Shown piece by piece: positions 27,208 through 36,163 of a stretch of 64,000 nucleotides of DNA. The notes under the pieces are model-generated. The model had not been told where the DNA came from. It worked only from the letters and a program-made list of their open reading frames with translations, and did not search any database. Position numbers and translations under genes: made by a program. This stretch comes from an uncultured Desulfobacter sp. (GTDB taxonomy: Bacteria; Desulfobacterota; Desulfobacteria; Desulfobacterales; Desulfobacteraceae), in NCBI RefSeq assembly GCF_963666145.1, contig NZ_OY762614.1:1416501-1480500 (forward strand), in the 5' to 3' direction. Position 1 is the stretch's first letter; each line of letters opens with the position of its first letter.

Positions 27208-28017
27208 ATGAAAATTGGCACACAAAAACTGAGAACAAAGCTGGACCAGCTTTATGCGGCATATAACCGCAAACAATATGTTGATCCTGACCCCTTGCTG
27301 TTTCTTTACAATTACCGGGATGTCCGGGACAGGGAAATTGCAGGGATCATTGCATCAAGTCTGGCATATGGCCGGGTGAAAATGATCATGCAGAGTGTGT
27401 CGGCCGTGTTTGAAAAAATGGGGCCGGACCTTCGCGGGTTTGTCATCAATGCTGATCCCAAAGATATAGCAGGTATGTTTCACCACTTTAAATACAGATT
27501 TGCCACAGGAGATCACCTGACCGCCCTGATTATGGGGTTGCAGCGGGTCATTGCCGATTACGGCACCATAGAAGCCTGTTTTACCGAGGATCAGGCGGGT
27601 GAAACAGATCTGTCCAAAGGACTTGCCCGGATCAGGACCCGGGTGGTGGAGGCCGGCGGTGCAGGACATCTTCTGGCTGATCCGGTCAAAGCATCCGCCT
27701 GCAAACGCAGCCACCTGTTTTTAAGGTGGATGGTGCGCAAGGACCAGGTGGACCCGGGAGGCTGGTCCAATGTACCTACAGCCGCGCTGACCTGTCCTGT
27801 GGATGCCCACATGTTTAAAATCGGTCATCTGCTTGGATTTACGAAACGAAAGAGTGCCGACAGGGTCTGTGCTGCCCAGATCACCGAAGGGTTCAGGCGA
27901 ATCTGCCCCGAAGATCCGGTGAAATATGACTTTTGTCTGACCCGGTTCGGCATCCGTGAAGGGCTTGATATATCTGAACTAAAACGGTTTTTAAAGGACG
28001 ATGAGTATCATGTATAG
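27208..28017 (+). CDS. TIGR02757 (DUF2400) family protein
   Basis: This 269-residue cytoplasmic protein matches the TIGR02757 family. Hallmarks are YVDPDPLLFLYNYRDVRDRE near the N-terminus, then IIASSLAYGRV, the central NLFLRWMVRKD-like segment (here HLFLRWMVRKDQVDPGGW) and VDAHMFKIGHLLGFTKRKSAD. The last two resemble helix-hairpin-helix DNA glycosylase folds. The biological role is not established. Its 3' end overlaps the start of sfsA by 17 bases, so the two are translationally coupled. The ribosome binding site at its own start is weak. Confidence 0.85.
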   Translation: MKIGTQKLRTKLDQLYAAYNRKQYVDPDPLLFLYNYRDVRDREIAGIIASSLAYGRVKMIMQSVSAVFEKMGPDLRGFVINADPKDIAGMFHHFKYRFATGDHLTALIMGLQRVIADYGTIEACFTEDQAGETDLSKGLARIRTRVVEAGGAGHLLADPVKASACKRSHLFLRWMVRKDQVDPGGWSNVPTAALTCPVDAHMFKIGHLLGFTKRKSADRVCAAQITEGFRRICPEDPVKYDFCLTRFGIREGLDISELKRFLKDDEYHV

Positions 28018-28735
28018 CGGATATGAACTGCCGCACCTGATCAAGGGAAAACTGGTAAAACGATATAAACGCTTTCTGGCCGATATTGAACTGGACACAG
28101 GAGAGGTGGTCACAGCCCATTGCCCCAACTCGGGTTCCATGAAAGGCTGTGCTCAGGCGGGTGCCGAGGCGTGGATCTCCCAAAGCACCAACCCCAAACG
28201 AAAGCTCAAATACACCTGGGAACTGACCCGGATTGACGGCACGTTCATCGGTATTAATACGCTGGTGCCCAACCGGCTGGTCAAGGCCTCCGTGGAAAAT
28301 GATTTGATCCCGGAGCTTTCCGGTTACAGCCAGGTGAGATCTGAAGTCAAAACCTCTGAACACACCCGCCTGGATCTGATGCTGGAAGGCACAAACGGCA
28401 AGCAGTGTTTTGTGGAAATCAAAAACTGCACTCTGGTGGAAAACCGGGTGGCCAGGTTCCCGGATGCCGTGACCACCCGGGGGCAAAAACATATCCAGGA
28501 GCTTGTGGATCTGGTGTCCAAAGGCCACAGAGCCATACTTTTTTTTCTTGTCCAGCGCACGGATGCCGATGCGTTTACCCCGGCTGCGGACATTGATCCG
28601 GAATATGCAAAAAAACTAATGCAGGCCAGATTAAAAGGCGTTGAGATTATTGTCCGGGATGTTGTTTTTGATCTGGATGTCGCCCCGGCACTGATTCGTA
28701 TAAATCGCTCCTTAAATCTGCTGAACACCATCTAA
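28001..28735 (+). CDS. sfsA: DNA/RNA nuclease SfsA family protein
   Basis: This 244-residue protein has the SfsA hallmarks: LIKGKLVKRYKRFLADIEL, then VTAHCPNSGSMKGC, RLDLMLEG and VEIKNCTLVENRVARFPDAVTTRGQKH (read as two overlapping segments). D and E-x-K in the last two look like a restriction-type nuclease centre. The family was first linked to sugar-fermentation genes in E. coli, but its true role is unclear. ATG at 28001 is used; an in-frame ATG at 28010 is also possible. The 3' end overlaps the convergent sensor-kinase gene by 24 bases. Confidence 0.93.
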   Translation: MSIMYSGYELPHLIKGKLVKRYKRFLADIELDTGEVVTAHCPNSGSMKGCAQAGAEAWISQSTNPKRKLKYTWELTRIDGTFIGINTLVPNRLVKASVENDLIPELSGYSQVRSEVKTSEHTRLDLMLEGTNGKQCFVEIKNCTLVENRVARFPDAVTTRGQKHIQELVDLVSKGHRAILFFLVQRTDADAFTPAADIDPEYAKKLMQARLKGVEIIVRDVVFDLDVAPALIRINRSLNLLNTI

Positions 28736-31045
28736 TACCGAACGTATTTTGCCCAGCAGATTTTTCATGGTAAACGGCTTGGAAATGAAGTTGATGTTAT
28801 CATTCAGCACCCCATGATGGGCTATGACGTCTGCCGTGTATCCGGACATATAGATACACTGCATGGATGGATGGATGGCGACCGTCAACTCGGCCAATTT
28901 GCGCCCGTTCATGGAAGGCATGATCACATCCGTGAGTATCAGATCAATTTTACTGTTTTCACCGGCAAGTTTAATGGCCTCGTCCGGTGTATTTGCTTTA
29001 AGCACATGATATCCGCTTTTGTTCAGCGCAGAGGCAATCATATTTAATATTGCCGGTTCATCCTCAACAAGCAGAATGGTCTCCGTGCCTGGGGGAACCG
29101 TCTTCATTTTGTGTTGCGCGCCGTCTAACACCACATCATTTCCGGTATAGCGTCTAAAGTATAATTTAAATGTCGTCCCCTGCCCCGGTTCACTGTATAC
29201 ATTAATACAACCTTTGTTCTGCTTTAGGATGCCATATATCGTTGACAGCCCAAGCCCCGTGCCTTTACCCGCCTCTTTGGTTGTGAAAAACGGTTCAAAA
29301 ATCCGGCTGGCTGTTTCAGCATCCATCCCGCAGCCGTCGTCACTTACGGCAAGACAAACATAATCGCCGGGAATAAAGTCCGTATTGTCTATACAATATG
29401 CCTCGTCCAACGTTTCATTTGATGTCTCAACGGTTATTCTGCCCACACCGGCGATGGCATCCCGCCCGTTCACACAAAGGTTGGCAAGGATTTGATCCAC
29501 CTAGCTTTTATCAAGCTTAACCTGCCAGAGGTCATTGCCCGGCACCCACACAAAATCAATATCTTCTCCGATAAGTCGTTTCAACATGGAGGTCATTTCA
29601 GTAATCACCTCATTGAGATCAATAACTTTGAGTTCAACGGCCTGCTTTCTGGCAAATGCCAGAAGATGGCGGGTAAGCCGGCTGGACCGCTCTCCGGCAT
29701 TTTTGATTTCATAAAATTCGTGATAGTGGGGATCACCGGAAGAGAGTTGATCCAGCCCCATCTCTGCATTGCCGATGATGACGCTGAGCATGTTATTAAA
29801 ATCATGGGCCACCCCGCCGGCAAGACGTCCGATCGCCTCCATTTTCTGGGTCTGGACAAGCTGATCCTGCAAATGCTGCTGTTTGGCAGCCGCTTTTTTG
29901 CGCTCGGTAATATCACGGTCAATGCCGCGGAATCCAAGTTTCTCCCCTTTTGAACTGAAAAACGGTACGCCACTGCTTTCCAGGATAATTTTTTCGCCGT
30001 TTTTTTTCAGCAGATGCCGTTCAATCCCGGCAAAAGCGGCATTCCCAGACAAAAACGCGTTGATCTCCCGGCTTTCAGGCTCACGGTCCTTCGGGCTTTG
30101 TAAACTGTCCGGACTTGTACCCAGAAGATCAGCGGGCTTATAGCCAAGCAATTGGGTCACCTGGGGACTGATATAGGTATACCGGCAGCCATTATTTACT
30201 TCCCAGATCAGATCACTGCTGGTTTCCACAAGTCCCTTGAACTGCTCTCTGCTTAAACGCAACTGCTCCTTTGATTCTGCGATATCGGCCAAATTCTTTT
30301 TCAACTCACTGTACATGCCGGCCAAATTCTGGGACATTGTATAAAAAATCGACGCAAGGGTAGCCACTTCATTTTTGCCTTTTATTTTCGGCAAGGGGAC
30401 ATTCCATTCTCCTTTGCTGATACTTTCTGCGGCCGCCGTGAGCTGGCGAATGGGTTTTATGACTCTGCCGTTAAACCAGATAAGCAGTAAAATGCCTGCA
30501 GCCAGACTCCCAGTAAGCATAAAGGCGGCCTGATAAAGAAAACGACTCAGGGCAGCCATGATCTCTTTTTTTTCTATAAAAACGACCACAAGCCAGTTCC
30601 ATTGAGGGTATATCTGATATCCCAACACATAATTTTTGAATACTTTTGTAGATGGAAGATTTTTCTGTTTTGTCTCAAGCATTTCGGCAATCCAACGATC
30701 CTGCATAAAAAAATTTGGATCAGAGGCGATAAGCAATTTCTGGGTCGAAACGTCTAAAACAGTCACCCCGCCGGTGTTACCGAAATGGTACGAGGAAAAC
30801 CCGTCAAGTAAATCCTGTTGTGCCCGATTCACATAATTCTGAACACGATCGACCCTGCTGTTTTGCAAAACGGAATTGGCATCCTGGATTTCATCAATAA
30901 AATTCGTGACCTGGTTGTTTATCAATTTGGTATTCAGCGCCATGGAGACGCCCTTGATGGCAAAAACCCCCGCCGAACAAATGGCACCGGATACCGAAAT
31001 CAATATCAGTATGGCAAATAAATTAAGTTGACATTGCAGCTTCAT
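28712..31045 (-). pseudogene. Hybrid sensor histidine kinase interrupted by an in-frame TAG
   Basis: One continuous frame of 777 sense positions encodes a membrane kinase: transmembrane helix (about 5-30), periplasmic sensor region (about 30-165), second helix (about 172-190), HAMP linker, PAS domain (about 270-385), HisKA with H-box GGVAHDFNN (about 413-421), HATPase and a C-terminal receiver (D in LTDVIMP). Codon 515 is TAG (29503-29501) within LDKS-TAG-VDQILANL. Related kinases usually have Gln there (LDPSQVDQIL), so a single C-to-T change in CAG explains it. Both halves keep good coding character, so the lesion is recent, a sequencing error, or read through. It lies 24 bases after the duplicated binding-protein gene. 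Confidence 0.8.
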
Positions 31046-31069
31046 AATCGTCAGTCCATGTAATTTTAA

Positions 31070-33028
31070 TCATTGTATTAGCTCATCTGCCTGCTTGAGC
31101 AGTGTGTATGGAATGGTTATATTTGATTCATCTGCCATGGAAAGATTCAAAGTCAGGCGAAACAGCATATTTTTCTTTATCGGCATTTGTGACGCTGGTG
31201 TGCCGTCAAGAATGCGCAACGCCGTATTGGCCGCATAACTGCCCTGCTCTTCGGGAATTATTTCAAGAACGAACATGACATAGGGTGACATAAAATCACG
31301 AAGACCTCCTGTGGGCAAGGTGTTGTGCGTTTCAATAAACCGCACGGCCTCTTCGCTGTCCCAGTTTTGAATACCGGAATAATTACCCAATACCAGCGTA
31401 CCTACAGCCTTTTGAAGTTTCAAAACTGCATCTTTCCACTCCGCCATGGAATCTACTAGGCAGATGCGTGCCTCCCGTTGCCGGAAATACTGTTTGTCAT
31501 AGAATGCGACAAATTCTTGTTGGGTTACTGTATTACCGGCAATGTATCCCAGACGCGGGCCTTTGGCAAACCGCTGCAAAAGAGTGATCAGGCGCCCAAG
31601 GGGTTCCGCTTTGATCATGCCGGTAATATTGGCCGCAGGGTATCCATATTCTGACGCATCCTGGTTAACACCGCAGAATACAACAGGGATGCCCTGTTCC
31701 CTTAAATATGGTGAAACCACATATTTTTGTGCAGCATCGTCACTGGCGATAACCGCATCGGGATGAAACCGGACAATGGCGTCATAGGCCTTTTGCCCTG
31801 TCTTTTTTAAGTACTCAGGGCAGTGTTTTTGCCTGGCATCCAAATAAAAACTGCGCAGCTGGACCCCGGTCTCATACAGTCCGCTCAAAAGCCCGTTTTT
31901 AATACCTGTGCTCCATTCATAATTCTCATGATAAGAATCCAGGAAAAAAATCTTTTTTCCGGTATATTGTCCCGGTGTAATGGTTCCAGGTTCCGGATCA
32001 AGGCAGGCCTCTACCGCGGAAATAACGGTAGCGGTCTGTAATAGATCCACCGGAAAAACAAAGGAGGCGGCTTTGGCCATCCGCATATTCACATAGAGTT
32101 CAACTTCCTTGTTTTCGATAACGGCAATTTTAGCGGGTGAAACACCGGACAGAATTTGAAGTGCCGCGTCTGCGGCAAACCGGCCGTGTTCTTCCAAAGA
32201 TTTGGCGGCAACAAACGTAACAAAAGGTGCCATAAAATCATTGTGTGAGCCGGTTGGGATACGCGTATGGCGGCTGAGAAACAGTTCGGCGTCGTCAGGG
32301 TCCCAGTCTTTTATGCCGGTATAGTTATATATATAGAGCATATCAACGTCCTGCCGGGCCTGTAAAAAGGATTGTTTGAATTCAGCCATAGACTCGACCA
32401 GATAGGGTTTAAGTCTGCCATGAAAAAAGCGCTTGTTGTATATGTTTATCATCTTGCGCTCGGCCTCAACATTGCCACTGAGAAAACCAATTTTGTCACC
32501 CGCTGCATACGATTTCATAAGATCGTACATCTGTTGTGCCAGATCCACTTCAATCATGCCCGTGATGTTGTCGGTGGGGTATCCGTACTGGTGTATATCC
32601 CAGTTGACACCGCAAAAGACAATGGGAATGGATTTTTCTTTCAGGTATGGCACCACAAGGTATTTCTGGGCGTTATCGTCCGAAGCTATAATGACGTCGG
32701 GGCGAAATCGTTCAATAATGGACAGCGCTTTTTTTGCGGCGGCTTGACCATGAGACGCCGTGTTGTTCCGCTTTGTATCCATAAAAAAGGTTTGCAGCAC
32801 AACCGGCAATCCGTTTAATTGAGAACGAATTCCAGCCTCAATGGCATCATTTGCCTCATATCCTTGATGATAGGAGCTGACCCAGAGAATTTTTTTATTT
32901 GACAGCCAAGGTTGAGAATCACCGATTTTTAGCGAATGGCTGTCGTGATTTGCAGCCAATCCGCCCAATGGGGTGCATAAAAGCAAAAATGCAAACAAAC
33001 TCCATGGAAATGCCTCCCAGCTAAACAA
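31070..33028 (-). CDS. Tandemly duplicated periplasmic ABC-type substrate-binding protein
   Basis: This 652-residue protein has a signal peptide (about 1-25) and two homologous halves (about 45-340 and 355-640). Each half repeats the same landmarks: ILWVSSYHQGYE / IFFLDSYHENYE, RPDVIIASDDNAQKYLVVPY / HPDAVIASDDAAQKYVVSPY, PIVFCGVNWD / PVVFCGVNQD, and YGYPTDNITGMIE / YGYPAANITGMIK. Each is a complete periplasmic-binding fold of the PF04392 type, usually a single-copy protein of about 320 residues. No permease or ATPase is adjacent. A sensor kinase gene follows 24 bases later, so it probably presents a ligand to that kinase and does not serve import. Confidence 0.88.
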   Translation of the reverse strand: MFSWEAFPWSLFAFLLLCTPLGGLAANHDSHSLKIGDSQPWLSNKKILWVSSYHQGYEANDAIEAGIRSQLNGLPVVLQTFFMDTKRNNTASHGQAAAKKALSIIERFRPDVIIASDDNAQKYLVVPYLKEKSIPIVFCGVNWDIHQYGYPTDNITGMIEVDLAQQMYDLMKSYAAGDKIGFLSGNVEAERKMINIYNKRFFHGRLKPYLVESMAEFKQSFLQARQDVDMLYIYNYTGIKDWDPDDAELFLSRHTRIPTGSHNDFMAPFVTFVAAKSLEEHGRFAADAALQILSGVSPAKIAVIENKEVELYVNMRMAKAASFVFPVDLLQTATVISAVEACLDPEPGTITPGQYTGKKIFFLDSYHENYEWSTGIKNGLLSGLYETGVQLRSFYLDARQKHCPEYLKKTGQKAYDAIVRFHPDAVIASDDAAQKYVVSPYLREQGIPVVFCGVNQDASEYGYPAANITGMIKAEPLGRLITLLQRFAKGPRLGYIAGNTVTQQEFVAFYDKQYFRQREARICLVDSMAEWKDAVLKLQKAVGTLVLGNYSGIQNWDSEEAVRFIETHNTLPTGGLRDFMSPYVMFVLEIIPEEQGSYAANTALRILDGTPASQMPIKKNMLFRLTLNLSMADESNITIPYTLLKQADELIQ

Positions 33029-33292
33029 GTGAGTTCTAATCTCTTTTCGTGGCTTATTTCTGGCAAAATATTTTTTTATATCCGTAGAATTAATAATTTT
33101 CTTGACCCCATGGATACCGGATGCCGCATTAATTAGAAATTACATCAAAATGGATAGTTAAATTATTAACATTTACCTAACCCTTTTGCAAGTTCGAACG
33201 GATGTTGGCGTCGCCCAAGATGTTGTTTTCTTAAAAGATGCGGTCCCTGCGCTGATTTTCATAGCGATTTTTTTTAATTTTCACGGCCCTGA

Positions 33293-33355
33293 TTGACAAA
33301 CTACCACTATGTAGTATCTTCTTGAAAACAAAACACCTTGTCACTGGGGGTGACA
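33293..33355 (+). promoter_or_regulatory. nifU promoter with Rrf2/IscR-like operator
   Basis: TTGACA (33293-33298), a 16-base spacer and TATCTT (33315-33320) form a sigma-70-type promoter. The spacer holds a perfect inverted repeat ACTAC-N6-GTAGT (33300-33315), reminiscent of Rrf2-family (IscR-like) sites. A second inverted repeat TGTCAC-N5-GTGACA (33339-33355) lies in the leader. Together they suggest iron-sulfur-responsive repression of nifUS. No Rrf2 gene is in the window. I see nothing else in 33029-33292. Confidence 0.6.
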
Positions 33356-33380
33356 CTAAAGGGGTAAAAGGAGAACATAT

Positions 33381-33956
33381 ATGTGGAATTATTCAGAAAA
33401 GGTTATGGAGCACTTTTTGAAACCCAGAAATGTGGGAGAGCTTGAAGGTGCCAATGCCGTTGGCGAAACAGGCTCGTTGAACTGCGGCGATGCCCTGAGA
33501 CTATATTTAAAAGTAAACGAAAATGAAAGAATCATTGACGCTTCCTTTATGACGTTTGGTTGTGCATCCGCCGTGGCCTCCTCTTCGGCATTAACCGAGA
33601 TCATAAAGGGCATGACCCTGGAAGATGCCGCCAAAGTGACCAATGACGACATTGCCGATTATCTGGGCGGGTTGCCCAAAGAAAAAATGCATTGTTCGGT
33701 CATGGGACAGGCGGCACTAAAAAAAGCCATTGCCGATTTCCGGGGGATTCAGATCCTCGAAAAGCCCGGAGAGATGATATGCGAATGCTTTGATGTTACG
33801 GATCTTGAAATTATTGGTGCCGTTAAAACCAACGGCCTTGAGACAACTGAAGATGTGACCAATTTTCTTAAAGCAGGCGGCGGTTGCGGTAAATGCCTGG
33901 AAAGAATTGAAGGCGTTATCCAAAAGGCCCTGGAAACATCAACAGTATCGGATTGA
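33381..33956 (+). CDS. nifU: NifU-like Fe-S cluster scaffold (IscU plus BFD-like domain)
   Basis: This 191-residue protein is the scaffold on which [Fe-S] clusters are built with sulfur from the adjacent cysteine desulfurase. The IscU domain (about 1-125) keeps all three ligand cysteines: LNCGDALR, FGCASAVASSS and MHCSVMG. A [2Fe-2S] BFD-like domain follows (about 133-185), with C-x-C (MICECFD) and C-x2-C (GGCGKCLE). The C-terminal Nfu domain of full-length NifU is absent, which is common in anaerobic bacteria. The start has GGAG at 33369-33372. The nifS frame begins 17 bases after the stop. Confidence 0.93.
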   Translation: MWNYSEKVMEHFLKPRNVGELEGANAVGETGSLNCGDALRLYLKVNENERIIDASFMTFGCASAVASSSALTEIIKGMTLEDAAKVTNDDIADYLGGLPKEKMHCSVMGQAALKKAIADFRGIQILEKPGEMICECFDVTDLEIIGAVKTNGLETTEDVTNFLKAGGGCGKCLERIEGVIQKALETSTVSD

Positions 33957-33973
33957 TAGAAAAAAGGTTTAAT

Positions 33974-35140
33974 ATGATCTACACTGACAACAACGCCACC
34001 ACCCGGGTGGCTGATGAAGTGATCGAAGAGATGCTTCCGTATTTAGGAGAACTTTACGGCAACCCGTCCTCCATGTATGGGTTTGCGGATACCGTAAATA
34101 AAAAAGTTCAGCAGGCCAGGACACAAGTGGCCGACCTGATCAATGCAGATCCTGAAGAAATAATTTTTACATCCTGCGGCACAGAAAGCGACAATGCAGC
34201 CATTAACGCAGCACTCAGCACATTTCCACAAAAAAAACACATCATCACCACAGCCGTTGAACATCCGGCCGTCAGAAGCCTTTGTCTTCACCTGCAGGAA
34301 AAAAAAGGATACAAAATAACCTTTGTCCCGGTGGACAAAAAGGGGCGTCTCGACCTTGATACCCTGTACTCGGCCATGTCCGATGATACGGCCATTGTTT
34401 CGGTCATGTGGGCCAACAATGAAACCGGGGTGATCTTTCCCATTGCCAACATTGCTCAAAAAGCAAAGGAAAAAGGGATCTGGTTTCATACGGATGCGGT
34501 CCAGGCCACGGGTAAGATCCCCATTGATGTGAAAGCTGCCGGTGTGGATATGCTTTCTATGTCAGGACATAAAATCCATGCGCCCAAGGGGATCGGCGTG
34601 CTCTATGTCAAAAAAGAGATCAAATTTCCACCCTTTCTGATCGGCGGGCACCAGGAAAAGGGACGCAGGGGCGGAACGGAAAATACGGCATCCATCATTG
34701 CTCTGGGCAAGGCCAGTGAACTGGCAAAGGCCCATCTTCCCATGATGGACACCCAGGTTCGTGAAATCCGCGATTATCTTGAGACGCAGCTTTTGAATGC
34801 CATTCCGGCAACATCCGTGAACGGCGACAGGGAAAACCGCCTGCCAAATACCTTATCCATTGGTTTTGATGCCGTTGAGGGGGAATCCATCCTCATGCTG
34901 ATGAACCAGGCCGGCATATGTGCATCTTCGGGATCGGCCTGCACCTCGGGTTCACTGGATCCGTCCCATGTGCTCATGGCCATGCAGGTACCCTTTAAAT
35001 CAGCCCACGGCACCATTCGGTTTTCATTGTCCCACTACAATACGAAATCGGAAATGGACACCATTGTGGAAACTTTGGTCCCGGCCATTGACAGACTGCG
35101 ACAGATGTCACCGTTCTGGAAAGACGGAAAAGTGGTGTGA
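33974..35140 (+). CDS. nifS: Cysteine desulfurase (NifS)
   Basis: This 388-residue pyridoxal-phosphate enzyme converts cysteine to alanine and passes persulfide sulfur to NifU. The N-terminus MIYTDNNATTRVADEV is typical. The PLP lysine lies in MSGHKIHAPKGIG and the active-site cysteine in the flexible loop CASSGSACTSGS. ATG at 33974 is preferred over an in-frame TTG at 33953 because it matches the family start; AAAGG lies just upstream. It pairs with nifU in one operon under the operator-bearing promoter at 33293. The stop abuts the stop of the convergent rarD gene with no gap. Confidence 0.95.
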   Translation: MIYTDNNATTRVADEVIEEMLPYLGELYGNPSSMYGFADTVNKKVQQARTQVADLINADPEEIIFTSCGTESDNAAINAALSTFPQKKHIITTAVEHPAVRSLCLHLQEKKGYKITFVPVDKKGRLDLDTLYSAMSDDTAIVSVMWANNETGVIFPIANIAQKAKEKGIWFHTDAVQATGKIPIDVKAAGVDMLSMSGHKIHAPKGIGVLYVKKEIKFPPFLIGGHQEKGRRGGTENTASIIALGKASELAKAHLPMMDTQVREIRDYLETQLLNAIPATSVNGDRENRLPNTLSIGFDAVEGESILMLMNQAGICASSGSACTSGSLDPSHVLMAMQVPFKSAHGTIRFSLSHYNTKSEMDTIVETLVPAIDRLRQMSPFWKDGKVV

Positions 35141-36016
35141 CTATGATTTTGTTTTGTGTATTACCGAATCCCATACATAAAGGAGCACACCGGCCCATAT
35201 AAAAAGAAAGGTGATCAGGTTATGCCGGGTAAAGGGTTCTTTATACACAAAAACCCCGAGAACAAAGGCGATGGATGGGGCCAGGTATTGGAGAATTCCT
35301 ATGGTTGACAGGTTCAGCCGCTTTACGGCGGCGGCAAACCAGAGTAACGGCAGACTTGTGACGATCCCTGCGCCCGCACACCATAATGATATGACAGTTT
35401 GTTCCAGAAAAGGCGTGGACCCCATGGCAACCCGAAAACCGATATAGGCCAAGGCCGGGATAAACAGGATCAATGTTTCGATAAAGAGCATGGGAATGGG
35501 CATGGCATCAATTTTTTTCCTGGAAAATCCGTAGAAGGCAAAACTGAAGGCCAGGGCCAGGGCAAATGCGGGTAGTGATCCGTAAACGGACAGCGCGTAT
35601 CCCACCCCGGCCAGGGCAAAACCAACAGCGGCCCACTGAATTTTGCTGAATCGCTCCTGGAGCAGTAAAAAGCCCAGGGCCACATTAAGCATGGGCGTCA
35701 TGTAATACCCCAGGCTTGTCTCCACCACCCGGCCTGAATTTACAGCCCAGATATAGATGAACCAGTTAAAGCTCACAAGAAGGCCGCTGAAGGCAAGCCC
35801 CCTGACCGCCTTGGGATTCTGGACGATCTCAAGCAATTCTCCCCACCGCCGCTGCCGGGCAATGATGGCCCCAAGAAAGATACATGACCAGACAATGCGG
35901 TGGCATAACACTTCAAAGGCGTTAACCGGCTGAAGTTGTTTCCAATAGGCCGGCAAAAATCCCCATGCCCCGAAGGCCGCCAGCCCGAATACCACCCCTT
36001 TTATATTCTGTTTCAT
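35141..36016 (-). CDS. rarD: EamA-family transporter RarD
   Basis: This 291-residue inner-membrane protein has about ten hydrophobic helices in two EamA repeats. RarD hallmarks are the N-terminal GVVFGLAAFGAWGFLPAYWK, then EVLCHRIVWS, the FNWFIYIWAVNSGRVVETSLGYY region and the C-terminal APSIAFVLGVFVYKEPF. The substrate of RarD proteins is not firmly known; the name comes from a chloramphenicol-sensitivity phenotype. It stands alone, convergent with nifS and divergent from the acetoacetyl-CoA synthetase gene (148-base gap). Confidence 0.93.
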   Translation of the reverse strand: MKQNIKGVVFGLAAFGAWGFLPAYWKQLQPVNAFEVLCHRIVWSCIFLGAIIARQRRWGELLEIVQNPKAVRGLAFSGLLVSFNWFIYIWAVNSGRVVETSLGYYMTPMLNVALGFLLLQERFSKIQWAAVGFALAGVGYALSVYGSLPAFALALAFSFAFYGFSRKKIDAMPIPMLFIETLILFIPALAYIGFRVAMGSTPFLEQTVISLWCAGAGIVTSLPLLWFAAAVKRLNLSTIGILQYLAPSIAFVLGVFVYKEPFTRHNLITFLFIWAGVLLYVWDSVIHKTKS

Positions 36017-36163
36017 TTGAAATTCTCTATATTAAATGCATTATTCTATGTATTTATACCTGGTTGGCAAGCAAAAAATGGACGGACCGTTTGCCGCCAT
36101 GTTACACTCCCCCCAATTTATATCTGTGCCTGGTCTATTTAAGGTCGAAGGGAGAATACACAA

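Noticed and set aside
29501..29503. Pyrrolysine insertion at the TAG
   Set aside because: The position is normally Gln in histidine kinases and no pyl genes are in the window; a nonsense mutation is simpler.
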